A DNA stretch of 64,000 nucleotides. Origin: Hellea sp. (lineage in GTDB: Bacteria; Pseudomonadota; Alphaproteobacteria; Caulobacterales; Maricaulaceae). The stretch is taken from NCBI GenBank assembly GCA_020629545.1, contig JAHDDC010000004.1, positions 44,819 through 108,818 on the forward strand. Direction: 5' to 3'. Shown piece after piece: positions 27,752 through 35,563 of the stretch. How positions within the stretch are numbered: the stretch's first letter is position 1; each line of letters begins with the position of its first letter. A model generated the notes under the pieces. It worked only from the letters and a program-made list of their open reading frames with translations. It ran no database searches and was not told where the DNA came from. Both the position numbers and the translations under genes were made by a program.

Positions 27752-28516
27752 TTACAAATGTCCGGTTAAGATCGTCCGCATCAACCGAAGCTGTTTTGAT
27801 AAAACCGAATAATTGATGGCATCTTTTGTCGGATCAAATCCGGGTTCTGACATCTGATTTATAAACTTTGGCACCAAAGATAAATAAGCCATAGCGGGTA
27901 TCATCTCAGGATTGGCTTGACCTAACGATCGAGACAATTCTGAATATTGATTTTTGGTCAAGTTCAAAAGATCCTCGCGCCTTATTCCTGACAACATGCT
28001 GCCGGCATAGTGTCGCCAACTGCGAAGCAGACCCGTCAGACCCCATATTTCGCCAAGACCAGCAATTATATCGCTATCGTGATCATTGATGTTTTGATCA
28101 CAACAGTTCACAGCAATTCGCATTAGGAGTCCGGACGTCGCCCGGCAATACTCTCTCGCATCTTCAAGTTTTTCAAAAGGCGTCGGATCAAGGTCTCGCT
28201 CTCGACCAGCAATCAATTGATCCAAGTGATATCGGGAAAGGGCCTTTCGTTTGATCACCTCAGCCAGCGGCAACACAACCTCATGCTTTCTGATTGGTTT
28301 CTTGCCAAATATTTCGCCCAAAGCATCACGCCACCATTGATACCGAATCGCACCAATCATAGGCTCAGAAACTATCTCTGGCACTTTGGCAAGTTCGGCA
28401 TGAAACGCGTAAATTACGAGCAAATCTGCTCGATTTTGCCTATCTGCGAACATGGCTGCACGATATCGATCAGGATCGACTCGTTTCAGATTATTAATGA
28501 CTGACTTATTCAACAT
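27752..28516 (-). CDS. Squalene/phytoene synthase-like protein, probably non-enzymatic (NDUFAF6-like)
   Basis: 254 residues with the all-helical squalene/phytoene synthase fold: RVDPDRYRAAMFADR at the start, ADLLVIYAFHAEL, RYQWWRDALGE, EYCRATSGLLMRIAV. Both Asp-rich prenyl-diphosphate motifs of true synthases are degraded: ADRQNRADL in place of DxxxD, and GLTGLLRSWRHYA where enzymes have an LRDxxED-type motif. This resembles the mitochondrial complex I assembly factor NDUFAF6 and its alphaproteobacterial relatives. A role in respiratory complex I biogenesis is inference. It stands alone, divergent from the Ni-SOD cluster. Confidence 0.78.
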   Translation of the reverse strand: MLNKSVINNLKRVDPDRYRAAMFADRQNRADLLVIYAFHAELAKVPEIVSEPMIGAIRYQWWRDALGEIFGKKPIRKHEVVLPLAEVIKRKALSRYHLDQLIAGRERDLDPTPFEKLEDAREYCRATSGLLMRIAVNCCDQNINDHDSDIIAGLGEIWGLTGLLRSWRHYAGSMLSGIRREDLLNLTKNQYSELSRSLGQANPEMIPAMAYLSLVPKFINQMSEPGFDPTKDAINYSVLSKQLRLMRTILTGHL

Positions 28517-28603
28517 AAAAAGCGTCCATAGTCTGCCACTGTCTTGCGGTCAAAACTTAATCCACTTATGCTCTAGGAAGTTTCATAGCAAAAGAGGACG
28601 AAA

Positions 28604-28816
28604 ATGAAATTGCGTATTTTATCTACTGCAATGCTGACAGGCTCTGCCCTGCTCGCTAGCGCTCCCGCTTATGCTCACCCAGGTGATCATGGCGAAAATG
28701 TACTATCCATGGCCCTGCACTGGTTATCCAGCCCAAGCCATAGTCTATTTGCTGTCATTGGCGGCCTTGCATTTGCAGCCGTTGCTGTGAAGCTAGTACG
28801 CAAGAACCGTGCGTAA
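28604..28816 (+). CDS. Small exported membrane peptide, HPGDH-type, in Ni-SOD operon
   Basis: 70 residues with GAGGA before the ATG. A signal peptide (about 1-24, ASAPAYA) would expose a mature N-terminus HPGDHGEN. A histidine-bearing stretch (MALHWLSSPSHSLFA) and one membrane helix (about 48-64) follow, ending in VRKNRA. I do not know a named family. The HPGDH head and LH...SH pattern recall the ends of HupE/UreJ nickel permeases in miniature. The stop is 12 bases before sodN, with AAGGAG between, so the two are co-transcribed. A role in nickel handling for Ni-SOD is inference. Confidence 0.75.
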   Translation: MKLRILSTAMLTGSALLASAPAYAHPGDHGENVLSMALHWLSSPSHSLFAVIGGLAFAAVAVKLVRKNRA

Positions 28817-28828
28817 GGAGAGCCAATA

Positions 28829-29317
28829 ATGATTTATGATATTCTTTCAAAGTTTGACGATAAAATCGAAGACGCTTCGGCTCACTGCGATATTCCATGC
28901 GGAATTTATGATCCGCAGCCAGCCCTTTATCATGCGCTGTCGACTGTTCGCCAAATGGATATTCTGCTGGGTTTAGCCGGAAAAGAAATGACTGTCTTCA
29001 ATGCGATGCAAGTCGCCCGTAATACGGCTGAAAAAGAAAAGCAGGCGGAAAAGGTAAAGCACGAGATCCGTATTATTTGGGGAGATTTCATCAAAGGTGA
29101 TAAACTTGAAAAGTTTCCAAAAGCGCATGAATTAGCTCACAAGATCATGATGAAAGCCAGTGCTTGCAAGCAAGACCTTCACCGTGAAGACGGCGAAGCT
29201 TTAGTAGAGCTCGTCAATGAGTTTGCTGAAATGTTCTGGGATATGAAAGGTGTTAAACATAAGCGTGTGACCGCTCCGTATGCGCCGGCTCTCGAAGTTG
29301 TGTATCCGGATCTCTAA
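28829..29317 (+). CDS. sodN: Nickel-containing superoxide dismutase
   Basis: 162 residues. The nickel hook HCDIPCGIYDP begins at residue 19: H19, C20 and C24 become His1, Cys2 and Cys6 of the mature enzyme. An 18-residue leader (ending EDASA) must be removed by a dedicated protease so that the free amine of His1 can bind nickel. The rest is a four-helix bundle that assembles as a hexamer. It converts superoxide to oxygen and peroxide in the cytoplasm. No export signal precedes the hook. It is followed directly by the predicted maturation protease gene. Confidence 0.96.
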   Translation: MIYDILSKFDDKIEDASAHCDIPCGIYDPQPALYHALSTVRQMDILLGLAGKEMTVFNAMQVARNTAEKEKQAEKVKHEIRIIWGDFIKGDKLEKFPKAHELAHKIMMKASACKQDLHREDGEALVELVNEFAEMFWDMKGVKHKRVTAPYAPALEVVYPDL

Positions 29318-29325
29318 TTTTTAGA

Positions 29326-29649
29326 ATTGTAAAAGTCACGGGAGACAGTATGTCTCCGGCCCTAATGGGCGGCGAATATGTTGTGACAATTAAAGCCCGG
29401 TCTTATCGGCCGGGCTTTATTTATGTGGTCGACCACATTGATTTGGGCCTGATTATTAAAAGGCTAAACTCAGAGCGGGATGGACGTTATCTGTTTACAG
29501 GTGACAACCAAAAATCAGTGCCAAGCGCAGTCATTGCCCCTGTCACGTCCGACCGAATAACCGGACGAGTAATCTGGATCATTGGTCCAGCTGGTATTAG
29601 GCGGTCGCGCCCTCGACTTCCGGACGATCAGCTTGATTTCGAAGCTTAA
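29326..29649 (+). CDS. sodX: Ni-SOD maturation protease (S24/S26-like)
   Basis: About 107 residues. The N-terminal motif VKVTGDSMSPALMGGEYV carries the signal-peptidase-type catalytic Ser (GDSM). A Lys in LIIKRL follows, then the FTGDNQKSVPS and GRVIWIIGP blocks, as in SodX proteins that trim the Ni-SOD leader. The first ATG (29350) is the Met of GDSM and would exclude the catalytic Ser. In-frame codons upstream to the stop at 29260 contain no ATG, GTG or TTG, so I give the ATT at 29326 as a tentative start. The final 53 bases overlap secF on the other strand. Confidence 0.8.
   Translation: MVKVTGDSMSPALMGGEYVVTIKARSYRPGFIYVVDHIDLGLIIKRLNSERDGRYLFTGDNQKSVPSAVIAPVTSDRITGRVIWIIGPAGIRRSRPRLPDDQLDFEA
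29392..29418 (+). repeat. Perfect 9-bp hairpin inside sodX
   Basis: AAAGCCCGG and CCGGGCTTT flank a 9-base loop, in frame within sodX (encoding KARSYRPGF). The trailing ATTTATG is only weakly U-rich. It looks like an intrinsic terminator placed inside the coding sequence and might limit sodX relative to sodN, but this is not shown. Confidence 0.5.
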
Positions 29650-30886
29650 ATAATAGCAAGAGCGGTGACGCAACAAAGATTGACGAATAAGTCCCGACAA
29701 ATACCCCCCAAATCATAGCAAAAGAGAAACCTCGTAGGCCTGAACCGCCGAGAATATAAAGAGCCACTAGAGCCAAAAGGGTCGTTAATGAGGTCAGGAT
29801 CGTCCGCGAAAGTGTATCATTGATAGAGAGATTGATAAGCTGCGGCATGGCCATTTTCTTATACTTACGCATATTTTCGCGTATGCGGTCATACACAATA
29901 ACCGTATCGTTCAATGAGTAACCAACAATCGTCAAGATCGCGGCAATAATCGATAAATTAAATTCGATTTGGGTTAAAGAAAACACTCCAATGGTCAATA
30001 TGACGTCATGGAAAAGAGCTATCACCGCTCCGACCGCAAACTGCCACTCAAATCGGAACCAGATATATAAAAGAACCATGCTAAGCGCGAGGACGATCGC
30101 CAAAATACCTTTTTGGCGCAGCTCCCCGGATACTTTGGAGCCCAAAACACCCTGCCCCCGAATATCATAGGATCCAACTTCGTTGGCCAGAGCGAGTTTT
30201 GTATAACCTAGAGCGAGCTGCTGAACATTGGCGGAAGCTTCATTTTTTTGCTCAAAACGGATTTCAACGACATCGGGACTATCTCTCCTGACAGTCGCAT
30301 CATTAACCCCGAGGCTACTGATCACAGCTTTGATACTCTCTAATCTAGGATCTTCTTGTTGGGCGGAACGACTACTGTTCTCAGAATCAGATGAGCGAAT
30401 TTCAGAGCCAAAAGGCTCGTCGCCATGTTTAACCATGAATGTAGTGTAGCCCTTATCATTTGTGTTTTCACTTTGAACCGCGAAGTTATCCCCTTCGAGT
30501 GCGCTGAGTGAGTTGATCACATTCTTTTGGAAGAGCACTTCATTCTCGGGAGACTCATCTTGGATAGGCACTGTGATCAGAACATATTTATGTTTATCCG
30601 CGCCGTCTCTGGGCGGATCAATAGTTTGCAGATTGACCTGCCCCATGCCAAGGCCGTTTAAAGTCGAGCGAATGTCTTCTAACTTGGCTGTTGGGTCGGA
30701 TCCTGTGTCGATTTCAAGAACAGTTCCCCCCGTAAAATCGATCCCATAGTTCAGGTTCCGCGTCATAAACAAGAAAACTGAGGCTATTAAGGCCAAAACA
30801 GATAGGACTGCGGCTATTTTGCGGGCCGAAACAAAGGGTACTTTGGGCTCGATAGGAAGGAGTCTTACAATTGAAATATCGCGCAT
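29597..30886 (-). CDS. secF: Preprotein translocase subunit SecF
   Basis: 429 residues, six membrane helices: the first at about 23-43, the rest in the C-terminal half. Motifs: GIDFTGGTVLEI after the first helix, FEWQFAVGAVIALFHDV, and SLNDTVIVYDRIREN. The periplasmic loop is longer than usual, with a Ser/Glu-rich insertion (DSENSSRSAQQEDPR, about 165-180). SecDF uses proton motive force to pull exported proteins through SecYEG. Nine bases separate it from secD upstream in the yajC-secD-secF order. Confidence 0.96.
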   Translation of the reverse strand: MRDISIVRLLPIEPKVPFVSARKIAAVLSVLALIASVFLFMTRNLNYGIDFTGGTVLEIDTGSDPTAKLEDIRSTLNGLGMGQVNLQTIDPPRDGADKHKYVLITVPIQDESPENEVLFQKNVINSLSALEGDNFAVQSENTNDKGYTTFMVKHGDEPFGSEIRSSDSENSSRSAQQEDPRLESIKAVISSLGVNDATVRRDSPDVVEIRFEQKNEASANVQQLALGYTKLALANEVGSYDIRGQGVLGSKVSGELRQKGILAIVLALSMVLLYIWFRFEWQFAVGAVIALFHDVILTIGVFSLTQIEFNLSIIAAILTIVGYSLNDTVIVYDRIRENMRKYKKMAMPQLINLSINDTLSRTILTSLTTLLALVALYILGGSGLRGFSFAMIWGVFVGTYSSIFVASPLLLLFKLRNQADRPEVEGATA

Positions 30887-30895
30887 GATAAAATC

Positions 30896-32527
30896 CTAAA
30901 TCGGCAGGGTTTTCGGCCGGGTACCGCGGAGCCAGGTTGCTGTAATCAGTCTTGCAAACAGGACGGCCGTAAACACGGACATGACAATTCCAATGGCCAG
31001 AGTAACGGCAAAGCCACGGACCGGACCAGATCCCACAAAGTAAAGAGTGACGGCCGCGATCAACGTCGTAATGTTGGCGTCCAAGATTGGCGCAAAAGAC
31101 CGGCGATAACCGGTTTCGATCGCATTGACGGGCGGACGCCCATTATGAGCCTCTTCACGAATACGTTCAAAAATCAAAACATTTGCGTCAACAGCCATAC
31201 CAATCGTCAAGATGATACCCGCGATACCCGGCAATGTAAGCGTAGACCCCAGAAGCGACAGCGCGCCGGCAATCAATATAATGTTAGTCGCTAGAGCCAT
31301 ATTGGCTATAGTCCCAAAACGAAGGCCATAAGAGAGCCACATAAACAAGCCAACGCCAATAAGACCGATGATCGAGGCAATTTTACCCGCGCGGATGGCG
31401 TCAGCGCCCAGATCGGCGCCAACTGTCCGCTCCTCGACGATGTTCAGCTTGGCGGGGAGCGCACCAGCATTAAGCAGCAAGGATAATTCACGCGCGCTTT
31501 GCATCGTAAAGCTCCCCTCAATAAAGCCTTTGCCTCCCGTAATCGGCCCGTTAATCCGGGGAGCGGTTATAACTTGCTTCCCTGTATCTGACATCTCGAG
31601 CACAACGGCGAATTGTTTACCAACGTTCTCCGAAGTCAACTTCCCAAACTCACGGGCACATCGTAAATTAAATTCGAAGTTAATTATCGGAGAGTTCTTT
31701 TCGGGGTGAAGACCTTCTTTTGATGATTTCAAGCATTCTCCGGTGATCCGGGTGCGTTCGTTGACCAATAGATAACCGCCCTGCTCTTGCGGAAACATAA
31801 CTGTTCCGGGCGGGGTAATTCCTTTCTCAATGGCAATCGTCATAGCGCTTTGCGAAAATGATTGCGGATGCACCATGTTAAAACTTAGGTTAGCTGTTTC
31901 ATTGATACGTGTTTTGATTTCATCAACATTTTTGGCGCCTGGCACCTGCAGGAGAATTCGATCATTGCCTTCTTTAGCCAGAGTCATTTCTGTTGTGCCC
32001 TGAGGATCAATCCTGCGGCGCAAGACTTCAATCGATTGTTCAATTGTTCGATCTTTGATAGCTTGGATATTCTCTTCCGTGATAGTCAATTCAAAGCGCG
32101 TATCCGAAACTTTATTAATATCAACGGTTTTTCCTCCGCCAATTTGCGTCGGGTCAATACTGACTTCCAGAGCGTTTAACGCTGCGCGGGCTTTATCAGA
32201 ATCCTCTATCGAACGAATTTCAGCCACGACTTTATCGCCGATTACCTTTATGGGCGCGAATTTAATCTGCTCGTCTCTCAGGGCCTGCTGCATGTTCCCC
32301 TTTTGATTGACCAGCTCATTGGCTGTGACACTCGAGGTGTCGACCTCAAGAAGCATGTGGGCTCCGCCCTGCAGGTCAAGGCCAAGATTAATGGTATCTT
32401 GCATAAAACCGGGAAGGTTTGACCGTGTATTCTCATTCAGAGCATTTGGTATAGCCAGCAGCAATCCAATAAGAACGACGCCTAATATCGCCAGGGTTTT
32501 CCAGCGGGAGAAATGCAAGAGGCTCAT
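30896..32527 (-). CDS. secD: Preprotein translocase subunit SecD
   Basis: 543 residues. First membrane helix at about 9-27, then NLGLDLQGGAHMLLEVD and a large periplasmic P1 region (about 60-350). Five more helices follow in the C-terminal third, with the motifs LPGIAGIILTIGMAVDANVLIFERIREE and FADANITTLI-like RSFAPILDANITTLIAA. It partners SecF in completing protein export. It lies 43 bases after yajC on the same strand. Confidence 0.97.
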   Translation of the reverse strand: MSLLHFSRWKTLAILGVVLIGLLLAIPNALNENTRSNLPGFMQDTINLGLDLQGGAHMLLEVDTSSVTANELVNQKGNMQQALRDEQIKFAPIKVIGDKVVAEIRSIEDSDKARAALNALEVSIDPTQIGGGKTVDINKVSDTRFELTITEENIQAIKDRTIEQSIEVLRRRIDPQGTTEMTLAKEGNDRILLQVPGAKNVDEIKTRINETANLSFNMVHPQSFSQSAMTIAIEKGITPPGTVMFPQEQGGYLLVNERTRITGECLKSSKEGLHPEKNSPIINFEFNLRCAREFGKLTSENVGKQFAVVLEMSDTGKQVITAPRINGPITGGKGFIEGSFTMQSARELSLLLNAGALPAKLNIVEERTVGADLGADAIRAGKIASIIGLIGVGLFMWLSYGLRFGTIANMALATNIILIAGALSLLGSTLTLPGIAGIILTIGMAVDANVLIFERIREEAHNGRPPVNAIETGYRRSFAPILDANITTLIAAVTLYFVGSGPVRGFAVTLAIGIVMSVFTAVLFARLITATWLRGTRPKTLPI

Positions 32528-32570
32528 TATGTATCCTTTAGTGCTAGGCGACTAAATTCTGGGGCCGAGA

Positions 32571-32897
32571 TTATTTCTTATCGTTGGCCGGTTCTGTACG
32601 ATTTAAGACGTCGGCAATCATAGCGCGTCTAACTTTAACTTTGACGTTCTGCGCAATCTCTACGGTCAATTCATCATCAGTTGCTTTAGTAACTTTACCG
32701 ACTAAACCACCATTTGTGACGATTTGATCACCCCTGACGATTTCAGAGAGCATCGCTTGGTGCTTTTTATAGCGCTGGCTCTGCGGTCTAATGAGTAAGA
32801 AGTAAAACAGGACAAAGATTAGGATCATCGGCAATATAGCACCGATAGGGCTCCCACCACCCGCAGGTGGTCCGGCTTGTAAAATCAAATGAAACAT
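32571..32897 (-). CDS. yajC: Sec translocon accessory protein YajC
   Basis: 108 residues. One membrane helix (about 21-42, ILPMILIFVLFYFLLI) is followed by RPQSQRYKKHQAM and a small beta domain with GDQIVTNGGLVGKV, the family hallmark. YajC associates with SecDF and YidC. First gene of the yajC-secD-secF operon; its promoter should lie in the 104 bases up to the LysM gene end, where nothing distinctive is visible. Confidence 0.96.
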   Translation of the reverse strand: MFHLILQAGPPAGGGSPIGAILPMILIFVLFYFLLIRPQSQRYKKHQAMLSEIVRGDQIVTNGGLVGKVTKATDDELTVEIAQNVKVKVRRAMIADVLNRTEPANDKK

Positions 32898-33001
32898 AGT
32901 TCCCCGCGTAATAATTTGACGCCCGACTCAGACCGCCATGTTTAGGTATTGGCGATATATAGGGGCGTCAGATATTATTTCAACGGCGGTTTTAAAATAA
33001 A

Positions 33002-33847
33002 CTACTGTAGACAATGTCCAGTCGGCATCGTCAGGCGCTGACCTGGGTGAATAGTTGTATTACCGCGAATACTGTTGTTCTCAGTGATTTCGGTGACAGA
33101 AACACACGCGCGTCGCGCGATACTATATAAAGTATCGCCCGGTAGGACGGCGTAGACCCCAGAAAACGGCACGGGCTCAACATTACGCACAAGCGTTGTT
33201 TGACCTGAAGAAGACGTAACCGACGGCGAAATGTAAGTATTCTCAGAAACCTGTTGCCGTCGGATTGGTAGCATCAATATCTGGCCAATACTGATTGTAT
33301 TTCCATATAGGTTATTAGCAGATTTCAGATCCGAAACTTTGACGCCAAACCGCTTGGAAATACTATAGAGCGTATCACCGCGAACGACAGTGTGGCTAGC
33401 CGAGATAGTCGATGAGGCCGGCGAAAACGTTGTTGTCGAGGAACTGTAAGTTACAGGCGCCGTGACGGGAGTATCATAAAGTTCAATTTGATACCCTGCC
33501 GAATTCGATTCCGTAACAGACGGACGCCCATCATATGAATAGGTAGTTGTTGTTGGCGCAATATAGGTTGAGGTGGTTGTCGCTGGTGCTGAATATGTCG
33601 ACGAGCTATACGTCGAGTAATTCGAATAGTCGGCCGTACCCTGATAAGCTTGAATCCGATCAGCTTCTTCAATCAGGCGCTGATATTCTTCGGGACTGAC
33701 GTCGCCAGGACGAATAAACTGAGCACGAACAATTTCAGTTTCAGCAGTCGGAACAGACTCGTAAGTACGGACATATGATTGCGCCATAGCTGTATCGGCG
33801 CAAAAAACCGCGATAGCGCTGGCACATAATAGCTTTGATAGCGACAT
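33002..33847 (-). CDS. Secreted protein with two LysM domains
   Basis: 281 residues. A signal peptide (about 1-22, DTAMAQ) precedes a Ser/Thr/Tyr-rich low-complexity region (about 70-150, many YSS and TTT stretches). Two LysM peptidoglycan-binding modules follow, at about 153-196 (VRGDTLYSISKRFG) and 231-276 (LPGDTLYSIARRACV). No peptidase domain follows, so it is a peptidoglycan-binding envelope protein rather than an NlpD-type M23 factor. The second module contains a Cys and the protein ends HCLQ, which could pair. A TTAACCAT half-site lies about 50 bases upstream of the start. Confidence 0.88.
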   Translation of the reverse strand: MSLSKLLCASAIAVFCADTAMAQSYVRTYESVPTAETEIVRAQFIRPGDVSPEEYQRLIEEADRIQAYQGTADYSNYSTYSSSTYSAPATTTSTYIAPTTTTYSYDGRPSVTESNSAGYQIELYDTPVTAPVTYSSSTTTFSPASSTISASHTVVRGDTLYSISKRFGVKVSDLKSANNLYGNTISIGQILMLPIRRQQVSENTYISPSVTSSSGQTTLVRNVEPVPFSGVYAVLPGDTLYSIARRACVSVTEITENNSIRGNTTIHPGQRLTMPTGHCLQ

Positions 33848-33897
33848 TATAATTCTCCAATAGTGGCAAAAACGCCTTGACCTTAGTATTTCAGCCT

Positions 33898-33905
33898 ATG
33901 GTTAA
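33898..33905 (-). promoter_or_regulatory. TTAACCAT half-site upstream of LysM gene
   Basis: TTAACCAT on the minus strand, about 50 bases before the LysM protein start, matches the half-site form reported for CtrA in Caulobacter. The second half is missing, so this is a weak, pattern-only call. Confidence 0.25.
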
Positions 33906-34057
33906 CGCTTCCTAAAGTTTCGTGATCGGAGAAAGACATTTTTATACCCATTAATATCCACATTGCTGTCACATTACTGGATAAAACACTTGTAAGTTTT
34001 TTAATTAGTTTCCATGGCTCACTTCATTCCCGAAGCGACTCTTGATACAGGTAACAA

Positions 34058-35551
34058 ATGGTCACCTTAACCGACAGCTCTGCCTATCTAACGCCTGACG
34101 ACGTCGACACGACTCCGCATAGTATTCAAGCAGAACAGGCTCTTCTTGGTGCCCTGCTTTATGACAACGAGGTTTATCACCGGATTGGTAGCATTGTTAA
34201 TGAAAAACATTTCTATAATCCCGTCCACAGCCGAATTTACGAAACAGCGGCTAGATTAATAGAAAGCGGGAAACTTGCTGACGCCATCGTCCTAAAGAAC
34301 AGGTTTTCGCAAGACGAAACGCTTATCGATATTGGTGGTGAACAATATCTGGCAGAATTACTACTTGCGGCGCCCTCGGGCGCAACGGCGGTGGAATACG
34401 CAAAGATGGTTTTCGACTTGGCGATGCGCCGAGAACTTATTCGCTTGGGAGGTGACATTTCAAGTGAGGCCGCAAATCCAGAGAATGAGCAAGAAGCCAT
34501 CGAACAAATTTCCGACGCCGAAAGCCGACTTTATAATCTTGCTGAAATAGGATCAGTTCAAAGCGGGTTTGAATCCTTTAAAACAGCCATGATCAAGTCA
34601 ATTGACATGGCTTCGGCGGCCTATGCTCGAGACGGAGGATTATCGGGCATTTCGACCGGATTAATTGATATGGACCGACAGCTTGGCGGGCTACATCGTT
34701 CTGACTTAATTATTCTGGCTGGGCGTCCGTCGATGGGAAAGACATCGCTTGCGACCAATATAGCTTTTCACATTGCCAAAAAGTTTCGGGAAGAAAAGTC
34801 GGAGACAGGTGTATCGAAAGCAGCGGATGGTGGTCGCGTTGGTTTTTTTAGCCTTGAGATGTCCTCTGAACAGCTAGCAACACGTATTCTGGCCGAACAA
34901 TCTGGCGTGCCTTCTCATAAAATTAGACGCGGCGATATTAACGCCTCTGAATATGGCCATATTCGGGATAGCGCAGAAGATATTAGTAATATTCCTCTTC
35001 ACATTGATGATACAGGCGGAATATCCATTGGACAATTGGCCGCCCGGGCTCGGCGGCTAAAACGGATGTCTGGACTAGATTTGATTGTGGTCGATTATTT
35101 GCAGCTTCTTACAGGCGGCAAAGCCCTTAAGTCTTCAGATGGCCGGGTTCAGGAAGTCAGTGCAATTACACAAGGATTGAAAGCCATCGCAAAGGAATTG
35201 GATATTCCTGTCCTCGCCCTGGCACAGCTCTCACGTCAAGTTGAACAGCGCGACGATAAACGACCGCAACTATCTGATCTTCGGGAATCCGGGTCAATCG
35301 AACAGGACGCCGATGTGGTGATGTTCGTATTCCGCGAAGAATATTACAAAGCCCGTTCCGAGCCTTCCGAAGGCACACAAGAGCATGTTACTTGGCAGGA
35401 AGAAATGGACCGACTGCATGGAAAAGCCGAGGTCATTGTCGGGAAACAACGTCACGGGCCGATTGGCACGATCAAACTTTCCTTTAACGCTAATATCACA
35501 AAGTTTGGAAATCTGGCAGCTGATGACCGTTACAACGATTTAGATCACTAG
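34058..35551 (+). CDS. dnaB: Replicative DNA helicase DnaB
   Basis: 497 residues. The N-terminal DnaB domain (about 15-120, SIQAEQALLGALLYDNE) is joined by a linker to the RecA-like ATPase (about 190-490). That domain has Walker A GRPSMGKTSLA, FFSLEMSSEQLATR, Walker B DLIVVDYLQLLTG, the QLSRQVEQRDDKRPQLSDLRESGSIEQDADVV block in several segments, and the arginine finger near KQRHGPIG. It unwinds DNA at the replication fork. AGGTAA precedes the ATG. The alanine racemase gene follows 12 bases later, as often found. Confidence 0.97.
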   Translation: MVTLTDSSAYLTPDDVDTTPHSIQAEQALLGALLYDNEVYHRIGSIVNEKHFYNPVHSRIYETAARLIESGKLADAIVLKNRFSQDETLIDIGGEQYLAELLLAAPSGATAVEYAKMVFDLAMRRELIRLGGDISSEAANPENEQEAIEQISDAESRLYNLAEIGSVQSGFESFKTAMIKSIDMASAAYARDGGLSGISTGLIDMDRQLGGLHRSDLIILAGRPSMGKTSLATNIAFHIAKKFREEKSETGVSKAADGGRVGFFSLEMSSEQLATRILAEQSGVPSHKIRRGDINASEYGHIRDSAEDISNIPLHIDDTGGISIGQLAARARRLKRMSGLDLIVVDYLQLLTGGKALKSSDGRVQEVSAITQGLKAIAKELDIPVLALAQLSRQVEQRDDKRPQLSDLRESGSIEQDADVVMFVFREEYYKARSEPSEGTQEHVTWQEEMDRLHGKAEVIVGKQRHGPIGTIKLSFNANITKFGNLAADDRYNDLDH

Positions 35552-35563
35552 TGACATGATATT

